Shown here: positions 7,333 to 15,827 of the stretch, piece after piece | Numbering within the stretch: the first letter of the stretch is position 1 | Layout: the number at the start of each line of letters is the position of its first letter | Assembly: GCA_947259765.1 (NCBI GenBank) | Contig: CAMYNG010000011.1 | Location: forward strand, 1-53,758 | DNA length: 53,758 bases | From: an uncultured Ectothiorhodospiraceae bacterium | GTDB lineage: Bacteria > Pseudomonadota > Gammaproteobacteria > CAMYNG01 | Direction of reading: 5' to 3' | Notes under the pieces: model-generated | What the model saw: the letters and a program-made list of their open reading frames with translations, nothing else | Databases searched by the model: none | What the model was told of the DNA's origin: nothing | Translations under genes and position numbers: made by a program

Positions 7333-10182
7333 TCACATTAAGCGATTAATTTCGGCATTGAGTTTATCTTCGATGCGACGTTTGTACTGCAAGTAATGAA
7401 TCGTCTGTACGCCGCGCATATCGTCACCCTGTAAGGCTTTCGGCAAATCCAGATCGGTGATGTAAATTGGATAGTTACTTTTTCCTTGCCGGCGTGCCAG
7501 TATGAATTTCGCAACGGCGCAGAAGAGCGCCTCGCCATACTCAAGGGTTGAAAACTCGCTATCAGCACAATAAATAGTGTGAGTGGTTCTACCTTCCACA
7601 ACCTCGATGATAACCTGTAAACTGATAAAATCGTTTTCACGTGTTTGCAAAACTGGCGTATGACGTTCAGCGTTCCATTTGCCCTCATGATTGCGCTCCA
7701 GCTTATACACTTCAAGTTCGTTGCTTGGGGATTCAACATGACTTTCGCTGGCCAGAAAACGCATACGCTCTGCCACGGCTTGAAAAAATCGTTGATAATG
7801 GATTAATAGGCAAATGTAATCCTTTACCTGGGCGCGCTGATAAAACAACGAGCCGCGTTCATCCAACACAAATACCTCGACCTCCTGACCCACCGGGCGA
7901 TAAAAATACTGGAGTTTGTCACGGGTATTCTTGCGAAAAACCACCGGTAGTACGTCACTGGCCAGTGTTTCCCGGTCAAACACCACATTGTGGAATTCAC
8001 GCTGCGGAATGGCAAGGAAGTTATACAGTTGCTGAACGTTTTTCAGCCTTGAATACATCAACGTATCCTTGTGCATTTGCAGCGCATAGAAATTGCGTTC
8101 TGCTGCGATTACATAATGCGTTCGCTTGGAAATAGCGACGTCGTAGTAGATTGAAATGACGTCTTCAAATACCTGTTCCACCCGTCTTGCAATGGCGTTA
8201 CTGCGCATAGAAGAGAAGCTAGACGCGTTGATGGAAGGTGGCCGTCGACCTTGTGAGGGCGGTGACGCATTTAGGTACTCGCGCATGCAATCCAGCAAGC
8301 CAACAACCCCCTGATAACGGAATGTCAATACTTCCTGCCAGCTGGTTACAAACAGTTGGTCGATACTTAAGGCCAGATTTTCCAATAGACCACCATACTT
8401 TAACGCATCCGTATGGCTGCTGGTCAGATGCTGACCCTTGCGGGTGTGGGCCGCAAACGGGTCAAGTCCCACATTGATAAAGGTTGCGATGGCAAGTGTA
8501 CGTACCGGCTGACGAAAGTCGTCGACGTTGCTTTCCGGCAATGCGCGTTCGGTGAATGTCCTGTTCAATTGCTCAATGAGTGCCCGCACTTCGCGTTCAC
8601 TGATATCACTCCCTCCCGCATATAAAACTATTATCGTGTTGACGTTGACGATCTTGTTGAAATGACACCAGGCAAGCAACTCAAGCAGAGAATGGGCGCG
8701 GCGCAACGGCTGAGCGTACTTTCTTTCTGCGTCGGAGATCAAACCGCTAAACACAGCCCATATTTCCTGGTTTTGATCGCCGAGCAGACGATGGATAGAG
8801 ACACGTTCTTCGTAAAGGTCAGACGTAATGCCTTTGTAGACAATATCAATTTTCCCCGCCTTACGCTTGAACGCAGCATAGAGCTTGCGCCCCAGTACGT
8901 TTAACTCGGCAGGCTTGATGAGTGAAGTGGCACCCGCGTGTTTACGCGCGAAATCTGAAAGGAAACGATAACTGCGCATAAGTTCGCCAATAAGCGCCTG
9001 CCGCTCGGACTTAACACGTGGTAATTTCCATTGCTCGCGGGTGTCGAGCATGAACCACTGCGAGGGGTGCCAGCCCCATTTGTCGCTCATGGCAGTGAGT
9101 TTGTTATGCCGCCAATGCGTACGCTGATCGTCGCTGTCACGACTTAGCGATTCGCCGACTTTGAGATAAAAACACCGCCGCGCCAACTCCAGTCTATCGG
9201 ACTCATCACGCGAAATAAGGTAGGCCTCAACACGCTCCAACATCATGATGTAGGGGTCAAGGTCGGCAAGGTCGCGTTCCGGGTCGTACACCGCCTGTTT
9301 AAAACGAAGTCCGAGCAAATCAATATCTGGAAACTCACTGGCGTAGATTTCCATCAACAAAATTTTCAGCACGGATTTGTAAGGCGAGTCGATACCTTTA
9401 TATAGCAACCACAAGGTCGCCCCATAGAACTCCTCGGCCGGTATCTTCGAGAGCCCGCCCAGGTCAATACTGTCGCGACCGTGGATAAATCGCTTTTGCT
9501 TGAGCGCAGCGACATAGTTGTCGTAATCAGCCTCTTTTTCAGGCGGTACCATCCACCACAGCGGAAAACGCCCGGCCAATACCACGCCAGTGCGATAAAA
9601 TTCGTCCAGCAGCAGGAAGTGCAGTGCACTTCCGCTACTTTCATGGCTCAGCCGGGTATAGTGGCCCTCCCGGAATCGGTCGGGGTCCACCAGAAACACG
9701 CTGACGGCAACGCCCAAATCCGTTGCCCACCGCTGAATGGCATCAGTTTTTTGGTGCAGCTCGTCCAGCTGGGCCTGGTCGAGTCCTGAGTCGTGACACA
9801 CCCAAACATCGAAGTCACTGCGGGGTGAGTAGGCAATGGTCCCGGTGCTGCCCATCAGGAAAATGGACTGAATTTCGAAACGCCGGTAGGCGCGCTTTTT
9901 AAACTCGAATCCCTTGGCAACCCGGCGCGCGGCCGCCAGTGTGGCGCGGGTCGGACCGTAATCCGGTATGCCCGCCGGGGCCTTGCGCGACACGTAGCCC
10001 GGCAAAAGCGGATGATTAACATGAAAAAGCAGTGGCAGAAGAGCAACAAAGTCCCGCTGCTGAGGCCTGAGGTCATCGTCGATGCGCTGCAGCCGTAACC
10101 GATTCAGATCGATAAATCGCTGTTTAATAACGCGAAAATCCGGCTCGGTGTTTCCGGCTCTGGTGTCGGCAGCGGGTCCCAT
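7333..10182 (-). CDS. cyaA: Class I adenylate cyclase
   Basis: A 949-residue protein that makes cAMP from ATP. The N-terminal catalytic domain has the nucleotidyltransferase motif at residues 111-129: GSTGTIAYSPRSDFDVWVC, with the Asp pair of SDFD at 124-126 as likely metal ligands. The block SSGSALHFLLLDEFYRTG follows, as in enterobacterial and pseudomonad CyaA. The C-terminal half is the long regulatory region. It is about 100 residues longer than the E. coli enzyme. It is divergent from the PAS/GGDEF gene, and the whole region matches the cyaA-argH-alg-hem area of Pseudomonas. Confidence 0.96.
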   Translation of the reverse strand: MGPAADTRAGNTEPDFRVIKQRFIDLNRLRLQRIDDDLRPQQRDFVALLPLLFHVNHPLLPGYVSRKAPAGIPDYGPTRATLAAARRVAKGFEFKKRAYRRFEIQSIFLMGSTGTIAYSPRSDFDVWVCHDSGLDQAQLDELHQKTDAIQRWATDLGVAVSVFLVDPDRFREGHYTRLSHESSGSALHFLLLDEFYRTGVVLAGRFPLWWMVPPEKEADYDNYVAALKQKRFIHGRDSIDLGGLSKIPAEEFYGATLWLLYKGIDSPYKSVLKILLMEIYASEFPDIDLLGLRFKQAVYDPERDLADLDPYIMMLERVEAYLISRDESDRLELARRCFYLKVGESLSRDSDDQRTHWRHNKLTAMSDKWGWHPSQWFMLDTREQWKLPRVKSERQALIGELMRSYRFLSDFARKHAGATSLIKPAELNVLGRKLYAAFKRKAGKIDIVYKGITSDLYEERVSIHRLLGDQNQEIWAVFSGLISDAERKYAQPLRRAHSLLELLAWCHFNKIVNVNTIIVLYAGGSDISEREVRALIEQLNRTFTERALPESNVDDFRQPVRTLAIATFINVGLDPFAAHTRKGQHLTSSHTDALKYGGLLENLALSIDQLFVTSWQEVLTFRYQGVVGLLDCMREYLNASPPSQGRRPPSINASSFSSMRSNAIARRVEQVFEDVISIYYDVAISKRTHYVIAAERNFYALQMHKDTLMYSRLKNVQQLYNFLAIPQREFHNVVFDRETLASDVLPVVFRKNTRDKLQYFYRPVGQEVEVFVLDERGSLFYQRAQVKDYICLLIHYQRFFQAVAERMRFLASESHVESPSNELEVYKLERNHEGKWNAERHTPVLQTRENDFISLQVIIEVVEGRTTHTIYCADSEFSTLEYGEALFCAVAKFILARRQGKSNYPIYITDLDLPKALQGDDMRGVQTIHYLQYKRRIEDKLNAEINRLM

Positions 10183-10326
10183 ATAAAGGTCATATCGGCT
10201 GGCGTTTTTAATTCTTCATCCGTCGTTTTACGCTAAGGCGGACTCAAGTTTTTTTCTTCTTTGGCCGATAGCCGAGGGGAAGACCGTACAAAATATGATT
10301 ATAAACAAGGAAGGGAGAACCGTTGC

Positions 10327-11163
10327 ATGCTTGACCAACTCACGGATCAACAGCTCAAGTCACTATTGAATTCGGCACCTGTCGGCCTAATGGCGCTCGA
10401 CAGTCAAGGCCAGATCAGTTGGCTGAATGACACCATGGCCGGTTTTGCGCATCAACCGACAGACGCATTACTTGGCAAAACCGCCGAGACCGTGGATGAA
10501 GTACTGCGCCCCCTGTTCGAAAAAAACGATACGATTTTTTTGCCCGACGACGTTGACGGTCCGGGACACTGGCTGGTGAGATTCCGCCAGGTGCTGGCAG
10601 ACAGTGACACGCAGTTGTTGTTTTTTGCCGACGTTAGTTTGTTGCAGGAATTGGCACAGGAGCGCGAACAACTGCAAACCCGCCTTGAGGAACTGGTCGC
10701 GGTTGATACGGAGACCGGTTTACCTAACCGGCGCGCCTTGTTTGAAAAACTGGAACCGGAGGTTTCACGCAGCCGTCGTTATAACAATCCGCTCTCCATT
10801 ATTCTGATGCGTATTGACGGACTGGCGGAAATTACCGCCTCGCACGGCGCTGCAGTCCGGCAGCAAATGCTGGTGGCGATCAGTCATATGCTTAACGATC
10901 AAATGCGCTGGGCAGATTTTATCGGTCGGCTTGATGAGCATGATTTTCTGTTGGTATTGCCGGAAACCACACTGGAGGTCACCGAGCAGCTGACCGGCAA
11001 AATTCAGGCCCGGCTTGCCACTCTGCATTTGGAAAGCGGTGATGACATTCCGTTCGAAATTCAATCCCACTTTGGTACGGCACAGTGGCGTAAGGGTGAC
11101 GATGCGGCGCTGTTGCTGGATCGCGCACAGGAAACACTCGCGTCGAGTAGTGACGCCGCGTAA
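10327..11163 (+). CDS. PAS domain plus degenerate GGDEF domain protein
   Basis: This 278-residue protein starts at ATG 10327, preceded by GGAAGGGAG with a 9-nt spacer; an upstream TTG at 10261 has no such support. Residues about 10-105 form a PAS domain (LLNSAPVGLMALDSQGQISWLND). A short coiled coil (QELAQEREQLQTRLEEL) links it to a GGDEF-like domain beginning DTETGLPNRRALFEKL. The GGDEF signature itself is replaced by RLDEHDF at about 201-207, so diguanylate cyclase activity is unlikely. It may instead bind GTP or c-di-GMP, or act through protein contacts. No membrane segment is seen. It is divergent from cyaA. Confidence 0.85.
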   Translation: MLDQLTDQQLKSLLNSAPVGLMALDSQGQISWLNDTMAGFAHQPTDALLGKTAETVDEVLRPLFEKNDTIFLPDDVDGPGHWLVRFRQVLADSDTQLLFFADVSLLQELAQEREQLQTRLEELVAVDTETGLPNRRALFEKLEPEVSRSRRYNNPLSIILMRIDGLAEITASHGAAVRQQMLVAISHMLNDQMRWADFIGRLDEHDFLLVLPETTLEVTEQLTGKIQARLATLHLESGDDIPFEIQSHFGTAQWRKGDDAALLLDRAQETLASSSDAA

Positions 11164-11227
11164 TTAACGGTAATACAACCAAGCTAAGAAAAATTCGTGC
11201 CTTGTCGGCTACGGTAAAATGGCGTTT

Positions 11228-11277
11228 AAAAAAAAGGGCCGGCGGTCGAGAGGTATTTTCCCCGCGACCGCCGGCCC
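11228..11277 (-). terminator. Strong intrinsic terminator of the PstS-like gene
   Basis: A 13-bp perfect stem (GGGCCGGCGGTCG at 11236-11248 with CGACCGCCGGCCC at 11265-11277) is followed on the minus strand by eight T residues (A-run at 11228-11235). It lies 20 bases after the stop of the PstS-like gene. Confidence 0.92.
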
Positions 11278-11296
11278 GACTCAATAACCTAAGGTG

Positions 11297-12193
11297 CTAT
11301 TTTACTCCAAATCCGTACAGAACCATCTTTGACATTAAACCGAGTGCGTCGCGATAGGGAACGGTGCCGTTGCTTCGAATAATGTTCCGACCCTCGACCG
11401 ATTTAGCAAATTTTACAAACGCCTTTACATCTTTCGTCGGCTTGGGTCCGGTCACCAAATAGAGCGGCCGATATAACCCGTAGCGGCCACTTTTAATTAC
11501 GTCGAACTCCGGCGTTAGTCCGTTTAATCCCGCGATTTGTACGCTACGCTTACGTGCACTACTCACCCCGGTTATGGCCATTGCATACGGATCTTTTTCC
11601 ACTGCCTTTTCCAACGGTCCGGACGAGCGAACGAAGTTCGAAGCCTTGAACTCCACGGCACTATCCTGAAAGAGGTACTGCCTAATTGCGTAACCCACCC
11701 CCGACAATTTACCGCGTCGTGCATAAAGATTTATGGGTTTACTCGGACCGCCCACCTGTTTCCAGTTGGTAATTTGACCCAGGTAAATCGCCTTGACCTG
11801 TGCGGTGGTCAGATTTTTGATCGGGTTGGACGGATGCGTAATGATCGCCAGGGCGTCCCAGGCAACCGGGTGCAGGGTGACATGCATTTCCCTGCGCTCA
11901 ACTTCCGGCAAAGACATCCGACAGCTACCGCCCATATCAACACGCAGGTCCGCCGTATCACGAATACCGCGCGTCGCACCACCACCGTTTAGTGCGACCT
12001 TGATCTTGGTCTTCTTCTCAAACGCCTGCGCCAACTCCGCCATAAAGGCTTTTTTGGTAATACCGCATCCTGCCCATTGAATCGTGTTACCCGCCTTGGC
12101 CATAACATTTGTCATCGTGCCAACGAATAGACCGGCCGACAACCCTGTCGCAAGCAACACATTAAAACTTGTCTTTAAACGAAATTTTTTCAT
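11297..12193 (-). CDS. PstS-like periplasmic phosphate/anion-binding protein
   Basis: A 298-residue protein with a signal peptide (MKKFRLKTSFNVLLATGLSA..., cleavage near VMAKA). It has a type 2 periplasmic-binding fold of the PBP-like/PstS family: GGGATRGIRDTADLRVDMGG, HPSNPIKNLTTAQVKAIYLGQITNWKQVGGP and the C-terminal RSNGTVPYRD are typical. The Shine-Dalgarno GGAGAAACAGG supports the start. No PstCAB transporter genes are nearby, so it is either an orphan phosphate scavenger or a sensor-type binding protein. It is the last gene before a strong terminator and may be co-transcribed with the Sel1 gene 125 bases upstream. Confidence 0.85.
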   Translation of the reverse strand: MKKFRLKTSFNVLLATGLSAGLFVGTMTNVMAKAGNTIQWAGCGITKKAFMAELAQAFEKKTKIKVALNGGGATRGIRDTADLRVDMGGSCRMSLPEVERREMHVTLHPVAWDALAIITHPSNPIKNLTTAQVKAIYLGQITNWKQVGGPSKPINLYARRGKLSGVGYAIRQYLFQDSAVEFKASNFVRSSGPLEKAVEKDPYAMAITGVSSARKRSVQIAGLNGLTPEFDVIKSGRYGLYRPLYLVTGPKPTKDVKAFVKFAKSVEGRNIIRSNGTVPYRDALGLMSKMVLYGFGVK

Positions 12194-12318
12194 CCTGTTT
12201 CTCCAACTATTTCAAAATTTTTAATAAATTCGTCTGTGGTGCCTTACCCGGAAAACGTCGGCACAAAGTGTTCCTGCGCGGGATTCGCGCATCGCACTAC
12301 TAAAATCGGTTTTGTGTA

Positions 12319-12720
12319 TTAGCAGCCGATTCCGAGATCGTCTGCGTCATTGAGATAATATTCGTAAGCGAATTTGGCGCTGGCATGGCCTTGCTCCGCC
12401 GCCTTGTTCAGCCAGTAAAAAGCGCGCTCATCGCTTTCAAAATTTGTATACATCATGCCAAGCACATATTGTGCCTGTGCATTTCCGTAGTTTGCGGCTT
12501 TCCTTAGCATGTCATTGGCCTGCAGGCTTAGGCCCTTGCGTTGATAACTTTCCCAGTCGTCACGGACCCACCACCCCCATTCCGAAACCGACTCGCGATT
12601 CATGTGTTTCGTGACCAGCGCAAACTGCGTGTTAGATCCCGCGAGCGCATTCGACTCAAGCGACATACCAAGCACGAGAGTTACAGCGGCAACCCCAAGA
12701 TTTTTATTTAGTTTAAACAT
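12319..12720 (-). CDS. Small exported Sel1-repeat protein
   Basis: A 133-residue protein with a clear signal peptide (MFKLNKNLGVAAVTLVLGMS..., likely cleavage after NALA). The mature part contains about one and a half Sel1-like repeats: LRKAANYGNAQAQYVLGMMY, then AFYWLNKAAEQGHASAKFAYEYY. Sel1 repeats are protein-binding helical pairs. The protein is short for the family and ends with a single Cys (GIGC). AGGAAAA precedes the start. It lies 44 bases after the thiol-dioxygenase gene on the same strand, so they may share a transcript. The partner is unknown. Confidence 0.8.
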   Translation of the reverse strand: MFKLNKNLGVAAVTLVLGMSLESNALAGSNTQFALVTKHMNRESVSEWGWWVRDDWESYQRKGLSLQANDMLRKAANYGNAQAQYVLGMMYTNFESDERAFYWLNKAAEQGHASAKFAYEYYLNDADDLGIGC

Positions 12721-12764
12721 TATTTTTTCCTATCAGTAAATTAAAATTCATTTGGTTATTGTTT

Positions 12765-13442
12765 TCATGCCACAGCGTTTTTCGATGTGCGTCGGTCGGC
12801 AAGACAAAACGCCGCAAACGACTGTCCATTCGTGCTTTCTTCGGTCACTGGCAAATACCACGTGCGCTGTGCTTCCTGGTACGGTTGCAACAATATATCG
12901 AGGACAACACACGATTCGCTTTCAGATTTAAGCGCGTGAATATTTTGCTCGGCGGGTGTAATGACCGCGGACTGCCCGGGGTAAAACGTCCTATTGGCAA
13001 CCCGTCGTAGTTCAGCGGATTTACTGCGACCCAACTCTGTCACGCCTTCGAGCACATAGTTGCTAACACCCAGCGCACCCTCAATGACGACAAGTATTCC
13101 GACTGCCTGGGGATGGTCGTGAATGGGGATGGGATTGTTTATGTTCAACGTAAGCAGCCCAACACGGTTGTCCACGTTGTCTATAAAAGGGTTCCAGCCC
13201 CAGCCAGTCCACGTTGTTTGTTCTGCGGAATTTGATACACCCGCGTGCTGGCTACGCAGCCAGTCCAGCAAATGCGGGCGAACACCGGAGAATTGCTCCA
13301 GCATTGCGGTAGAGATCGTCGTGCTGTCGGCCAGATCTTGGAGGGCCGCATCGATGTAACGATCAAAGTCTGCACCCGCAAGGGAGTTGTTATGTTTGTC
13401 CGGCCCGACTGGCGCCGCAGGTAGACTTGTTTGTGACCCCAC
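12765..13442 (-). CDS. Cupin thiol dioxygenase (cysteine dioxygenase / ADO-like)
   Basis: A 225-residue cupin. Metal ligands are visible as H108 and H110 in IPIHDHPQAVGILVVIEG and H169 in EQNIHAL, the three-His iron site of thiol dioxygenases. The C-terminal CVVLDILLQPYQEAQRTWYLPV resembles the end of the ADO/plant-cysteine-oxidase group (PF07847) more than classical CDO. Such enzymes add O2 to a thiol to give a sulfinate; the substrate here (cysteine, a small thiol or an N-terminal Cys) is unknown. No signal peptide is evident. It is the first gene of a possible unit with the Sel1 protein and PstS-like protein. Confidence 0.72.
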   Translation of the reverse strand: MGSQTSLPAAPVGPDKHNNSLAGADFDRYIDAALQDLADSTTISTAMLEQFSGVRPHLLDWLRSQHAGVSNSAEQTTWTGWGWNPFIDNVDNRVGLLTLNINNPIPIHDHPQAVGILVVIEGALGVSNYVLEGVTELGRSKSAELRRVANRTFYPGQSAVITPAEQNIHALKSESESCVVLDILLQPYQEAQRTWYLPVTEESTNGQSFAAFCLADRRTSKNAVA

Positions 13443-14101
13443 TCACCTAACTCCCATCAACCATGAATATTCCAGGACAACTTCAGGGACAGGGGCCGAC
13501 GCAAACGGACAGCGCGAAAGTCCGCGGGTACCTTAGTTCCCGGTTTTCGTGCCTGTCGCGCTTCTGGTAGCCCCGCTATCCTTGAACCCAAACCCAGTTG
13601 ATTTCGCCAACTGGCTCGTGGATCGGTGGCTTTGCGTCCCAATCTTTCGACCGGTTTGCCCTTGGCAGAAGTACTCTAGGTTGGAGGCTTGTAGCAACGT
13701 CGCCGCCAACCGTACTCATAATGGCGACTGCGTCACACTTTTCTTTAATTTATTTTAATTTGCTAATATACTAATTATCGATTTATTCATAAATATTTTT
13801 AATGACAATATCGAGACCAACTCCTGCCCAGTAGAAAAACCAAGCGAAATTTTAGTTTACCGGAGGGAATCGAACCCGTGCCGCGTTGCGCCACCCTGGC
13901 GAACAAGCCTGGGGCTGCAGTGAGGACTGGAACTAACTTAACTGTTCCGATTTCCTGGCTAGCAGAATGTATTCGAAAGCCGATCAAAGAAATGGTGGAG
14001 CGGTCACCTTATTAGGAACAGTTATTTAGCGCGGAAACGGTCCAGGAAACTGGCCTGCAAAAACGGAATTTCCTGCGGCTTCGACTCGAAGCCCTTATGA
14101 C
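13443..14101. other. 659-bp gene-free region between argH and the thiol-dioxygenase gene
   Basis: Only short frames without credible starts or family resemblance are present. The middle (about 13735-13800) is very AT-rich and may hold the promoter of the minus-strand thiol-dioxygenase gene or a decayed element. A short element with inverted ends lies at 13939-14024. Near 13857-13885 a segment resembles a tRNA T-arm on the minus strand but has no matching acceptor stem. The region looks like remnants of mobile or repeat DNA. Confidence 0.6.
13939..14024. repeat. Short element with TAACTGTTCC / GGAACAGTTA inverted ends
   Basis: A 10-bp perfect terminal inverted repeat bounds 86 bases. Read inward from the right end, the sequence continues TAACTGTTCCTAATAAGGTG, which resembles the left end of the larger element at 47751-47931 (TAACTGTTCCTAAATGGTG). 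This suggests the same family of small non-autonomous elements. The interior shows no gene. Confidence 0.55.
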
Positions 14102-15490
14102 TCAAGCCGGTAGATCCTTACGCAGCCGTTCGATTTCGGCCCTGACCTGACGTGGCGCGGTGCCACCCAGGTGGTCACGGGCCGCAACTGAACCCTCCAG
14201 CGTCAACACGTCAAACACATCTGCCGCTATGGCTGCGGAGAATTGTTGCAAATCTACGAGTTCGAGTTCCGCCAGGTCCTTGCCATGCTCGATGCCGAAA
14301 CGAACGGCCTTGCCGACAACGCTGTGCGCGTCACGAAAGGCGATCCCCTTGCGCACCAGGTAGTCTGCCAGGTCGGTGGCGGTGGCGTAGCCTTTCAATG
14401 CCGCCTGGCGCATTTGCTCACGATTCACGGCAATGTGCGGCACCATGTCGGCGTAAACCCGTAACGAGCCTTTCACCGTATCAACAGTATCAAAGACGGG
14501 TTCTTTGTCTTCCTGGTTGTCCTTGTTATACGCCAACGGTTGGCTTTTCATGAGGGTGAGCAGCGTCAGCAGGTTGCCTTGCACGCGAGCACTCTTACCA
14601 CGCACCAGTTCCGGCACATCGGGATTTTTTTTCTGCGGCATAATGCTGGAGCCGGTGCAAAAGCTGTCACCAAGCTCGATAAAATCGAATTGTGCAGAAC
14701 TCCACATAACCAGCTCTTCAGAAAACCGCGACAGATGCATCATCAGCGTCGCCGCACAGGCAACAAACTCAATAACAAAGTCTCGATCTGAAACCGCATC
14801 CAGTGAGTTTTCCGCCGGCCGATCGAATCCCAGCTCACGTGCGGTAAATTCACGATCAATGGGGAAACTCGTGCCGGCCAGCGCCGCGGCTCCCAGCGGC
14901 ATTACGTTGATCCGTTGACGGCAATCGTGCAAGCGCGCCTGATCACGCCGCAGCATTTGTACCCAGGCCAGCATATGGTGGCCAAAGGTAATTGGCTGCG
15001 CGGTTTGCAGATGCGTGAAACCGGGCATGATGGTGTCGGCTTCCTGTTCCGCCAGCGCCAGTAAATTCAACTGCAGGCGGGATAACGCTTCGCCAATCAG
15101 GTCCACTTCTTCGCGCAGATAAAGCCGCAAATCGGTGGCAACCTGATCGTTGCGCGATCGACCGGTGTGTAGTTTCTTACCGGTTTCACCGATGCGCTCC
15201 GTCAGCCGCGCCTCGATATTCATGTGCACGTCTTCAAGTTCGACCAGCCAGGCAAACTCACCCCGCTCGATGTCCAGCTGGATCCCTTGCAGACCATCCA
15301 CAATTGTGTCGCACTCGTCCAGGCTTAACACGCCAACATGCGCGAGCATGCGGGCATGGGCGATGGAACCCTGGATATCATGGCGGTAAAGGCGTCGATC
15401 AAAACCCACCGAGGCGCCAAATGCCTCGACAAAGGCATCAGTGGGTTCGGTAAATCGTCCCGCCCAGGGTTTGGTTTGATCTTCGCTCAT
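14102..15490 (-). CDS. argH: Argininosuccinate lyase
   Basis: This 462-residue enzyme cleaves argininosuccinate to arginine and fumarate, the last step of arginine synthesis. The start [24 protein letters not shown] is typical. [20 protein letters not shown] and the signature [20 protein letters not shown], which carries the catalytic Ser loop, are intact. The length matches the family. It is divergent from algZ, as in Pseudomonas, where argH adjoins the fimS/algR pair. Confidence 0.97.
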   Translation of the reverse strand: MSEDQTKPWAGRFTEPTDAFVEAFGASVGFDRRLYRHDIQGSIAHARMLAHVGVLSLDECDTIVDGLQGIQLDIERGEFAWLVELEDVHMNIEARLTERIGETGKKLHTGRSRNDQVATDLRLYLREEVDLIGEALSRLQLNLLALAEQEADTIMPGFTHLQTAQPITFGHHMLAWVQMLRRDQARLHDCRQRINVMPLGAAALAGTSFPIDREFTARELGFDRPAENSLDAVSDRDFVIEFVACAATLMMHLSRFSEELVMWSSAQFDFIELGDSFCTGSSIMPQKKNPDVPELVRGKSARVQGNLLTLLTLMKSQPLAYNKDNQEDKEPVFDTVDTVKGSLRVYADMVPHIAVNREQMRQAALKGYATATDLADYLVRKGIAFRDAHSVVGKAVRFGIEHGKDLAELELVDLQQFSAAIAADVFDVLTLEGSVAARDHLGGTAPRQVRAEIERLRKDLPA

Positions 15491-15827
15491 GGTTATCCGC
15501 GATGTTCGGCTGGCTCGTGAATTTTAAAAGTATACCGGGTTTACCCTCGCCTCGCATAAACCGAATTGCGGCACTATGTATCGTCAGTACCGTGATTATC
15601 GGCTAAGGTTAGCCTAAACATGGTTTTCGAGTTCCACTTTAGCTAAGACAGCTTAAATTCAAATTCACCCGGGGGCATGACTACCAGCCGTCTTCGGCAA
15701 GACACGCCGTAAATACGTCCCTGTAGGCACGGGGGCCGCGTCCAGGCGGCCCACGGTCTTGCCGAAGACGGCTGGTAGTCATACCTGAAAAATTGGCTCA
15801 ATCAAAATAGTCAGGTGATTAGAATTC
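15491..15827. other. argH-algZ divergent intergenic region
   Basis: These 337 bases must hold promoters for both argH and algZ. About a third of it is the palindromic element at 15677-15782, which ends 45 bases before the algZ start. Nothing else is recognised. Confidence 0.6.
15677..15782. repeat. Palindromic dispersed element, copy 1 (27-bp perfect inverted ends)
   Basis: The 27 bases at 15677-15703 are the exact reverse complement of 15756-15782. The 52-base interior has its own hairpin (GGGCCGC-GTCCAG-GCGGCCC) and the core GTAAATACGTCCCTGTAGGC. The core, on the opposite strand, recurs in the elements at 47797-47867 and 52966-53073. As RNA it would fold into a very stable cruciform-like hairpin just before algZ, so it may terminate or attenuate transcription. 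Confidence 0.9.

Noticed and set aside
7641-8904. Plus-strand open frames within cyaA
   Set aside because: They are antisense shadows with low-complexity composition and no ribosome sites; cyaA coding is unambiguous.
10261-10326. Upstream TTG start for the PAS/GGDEF gene
   Set aside because: The added residues are charged and unlike PAS proteins; the ATG at 10327 has GGAAGGGAG at good spacing.
13857-13885. tRNA-like T-arm (GGGTTCGATTCCC) on the minus strand
   Set aside because: Only three stem pairs form next to the loop, the 5' acceptor strand that should match is absent upstream, and no CCA follows. It is not a complete tRNA or tmRNA.
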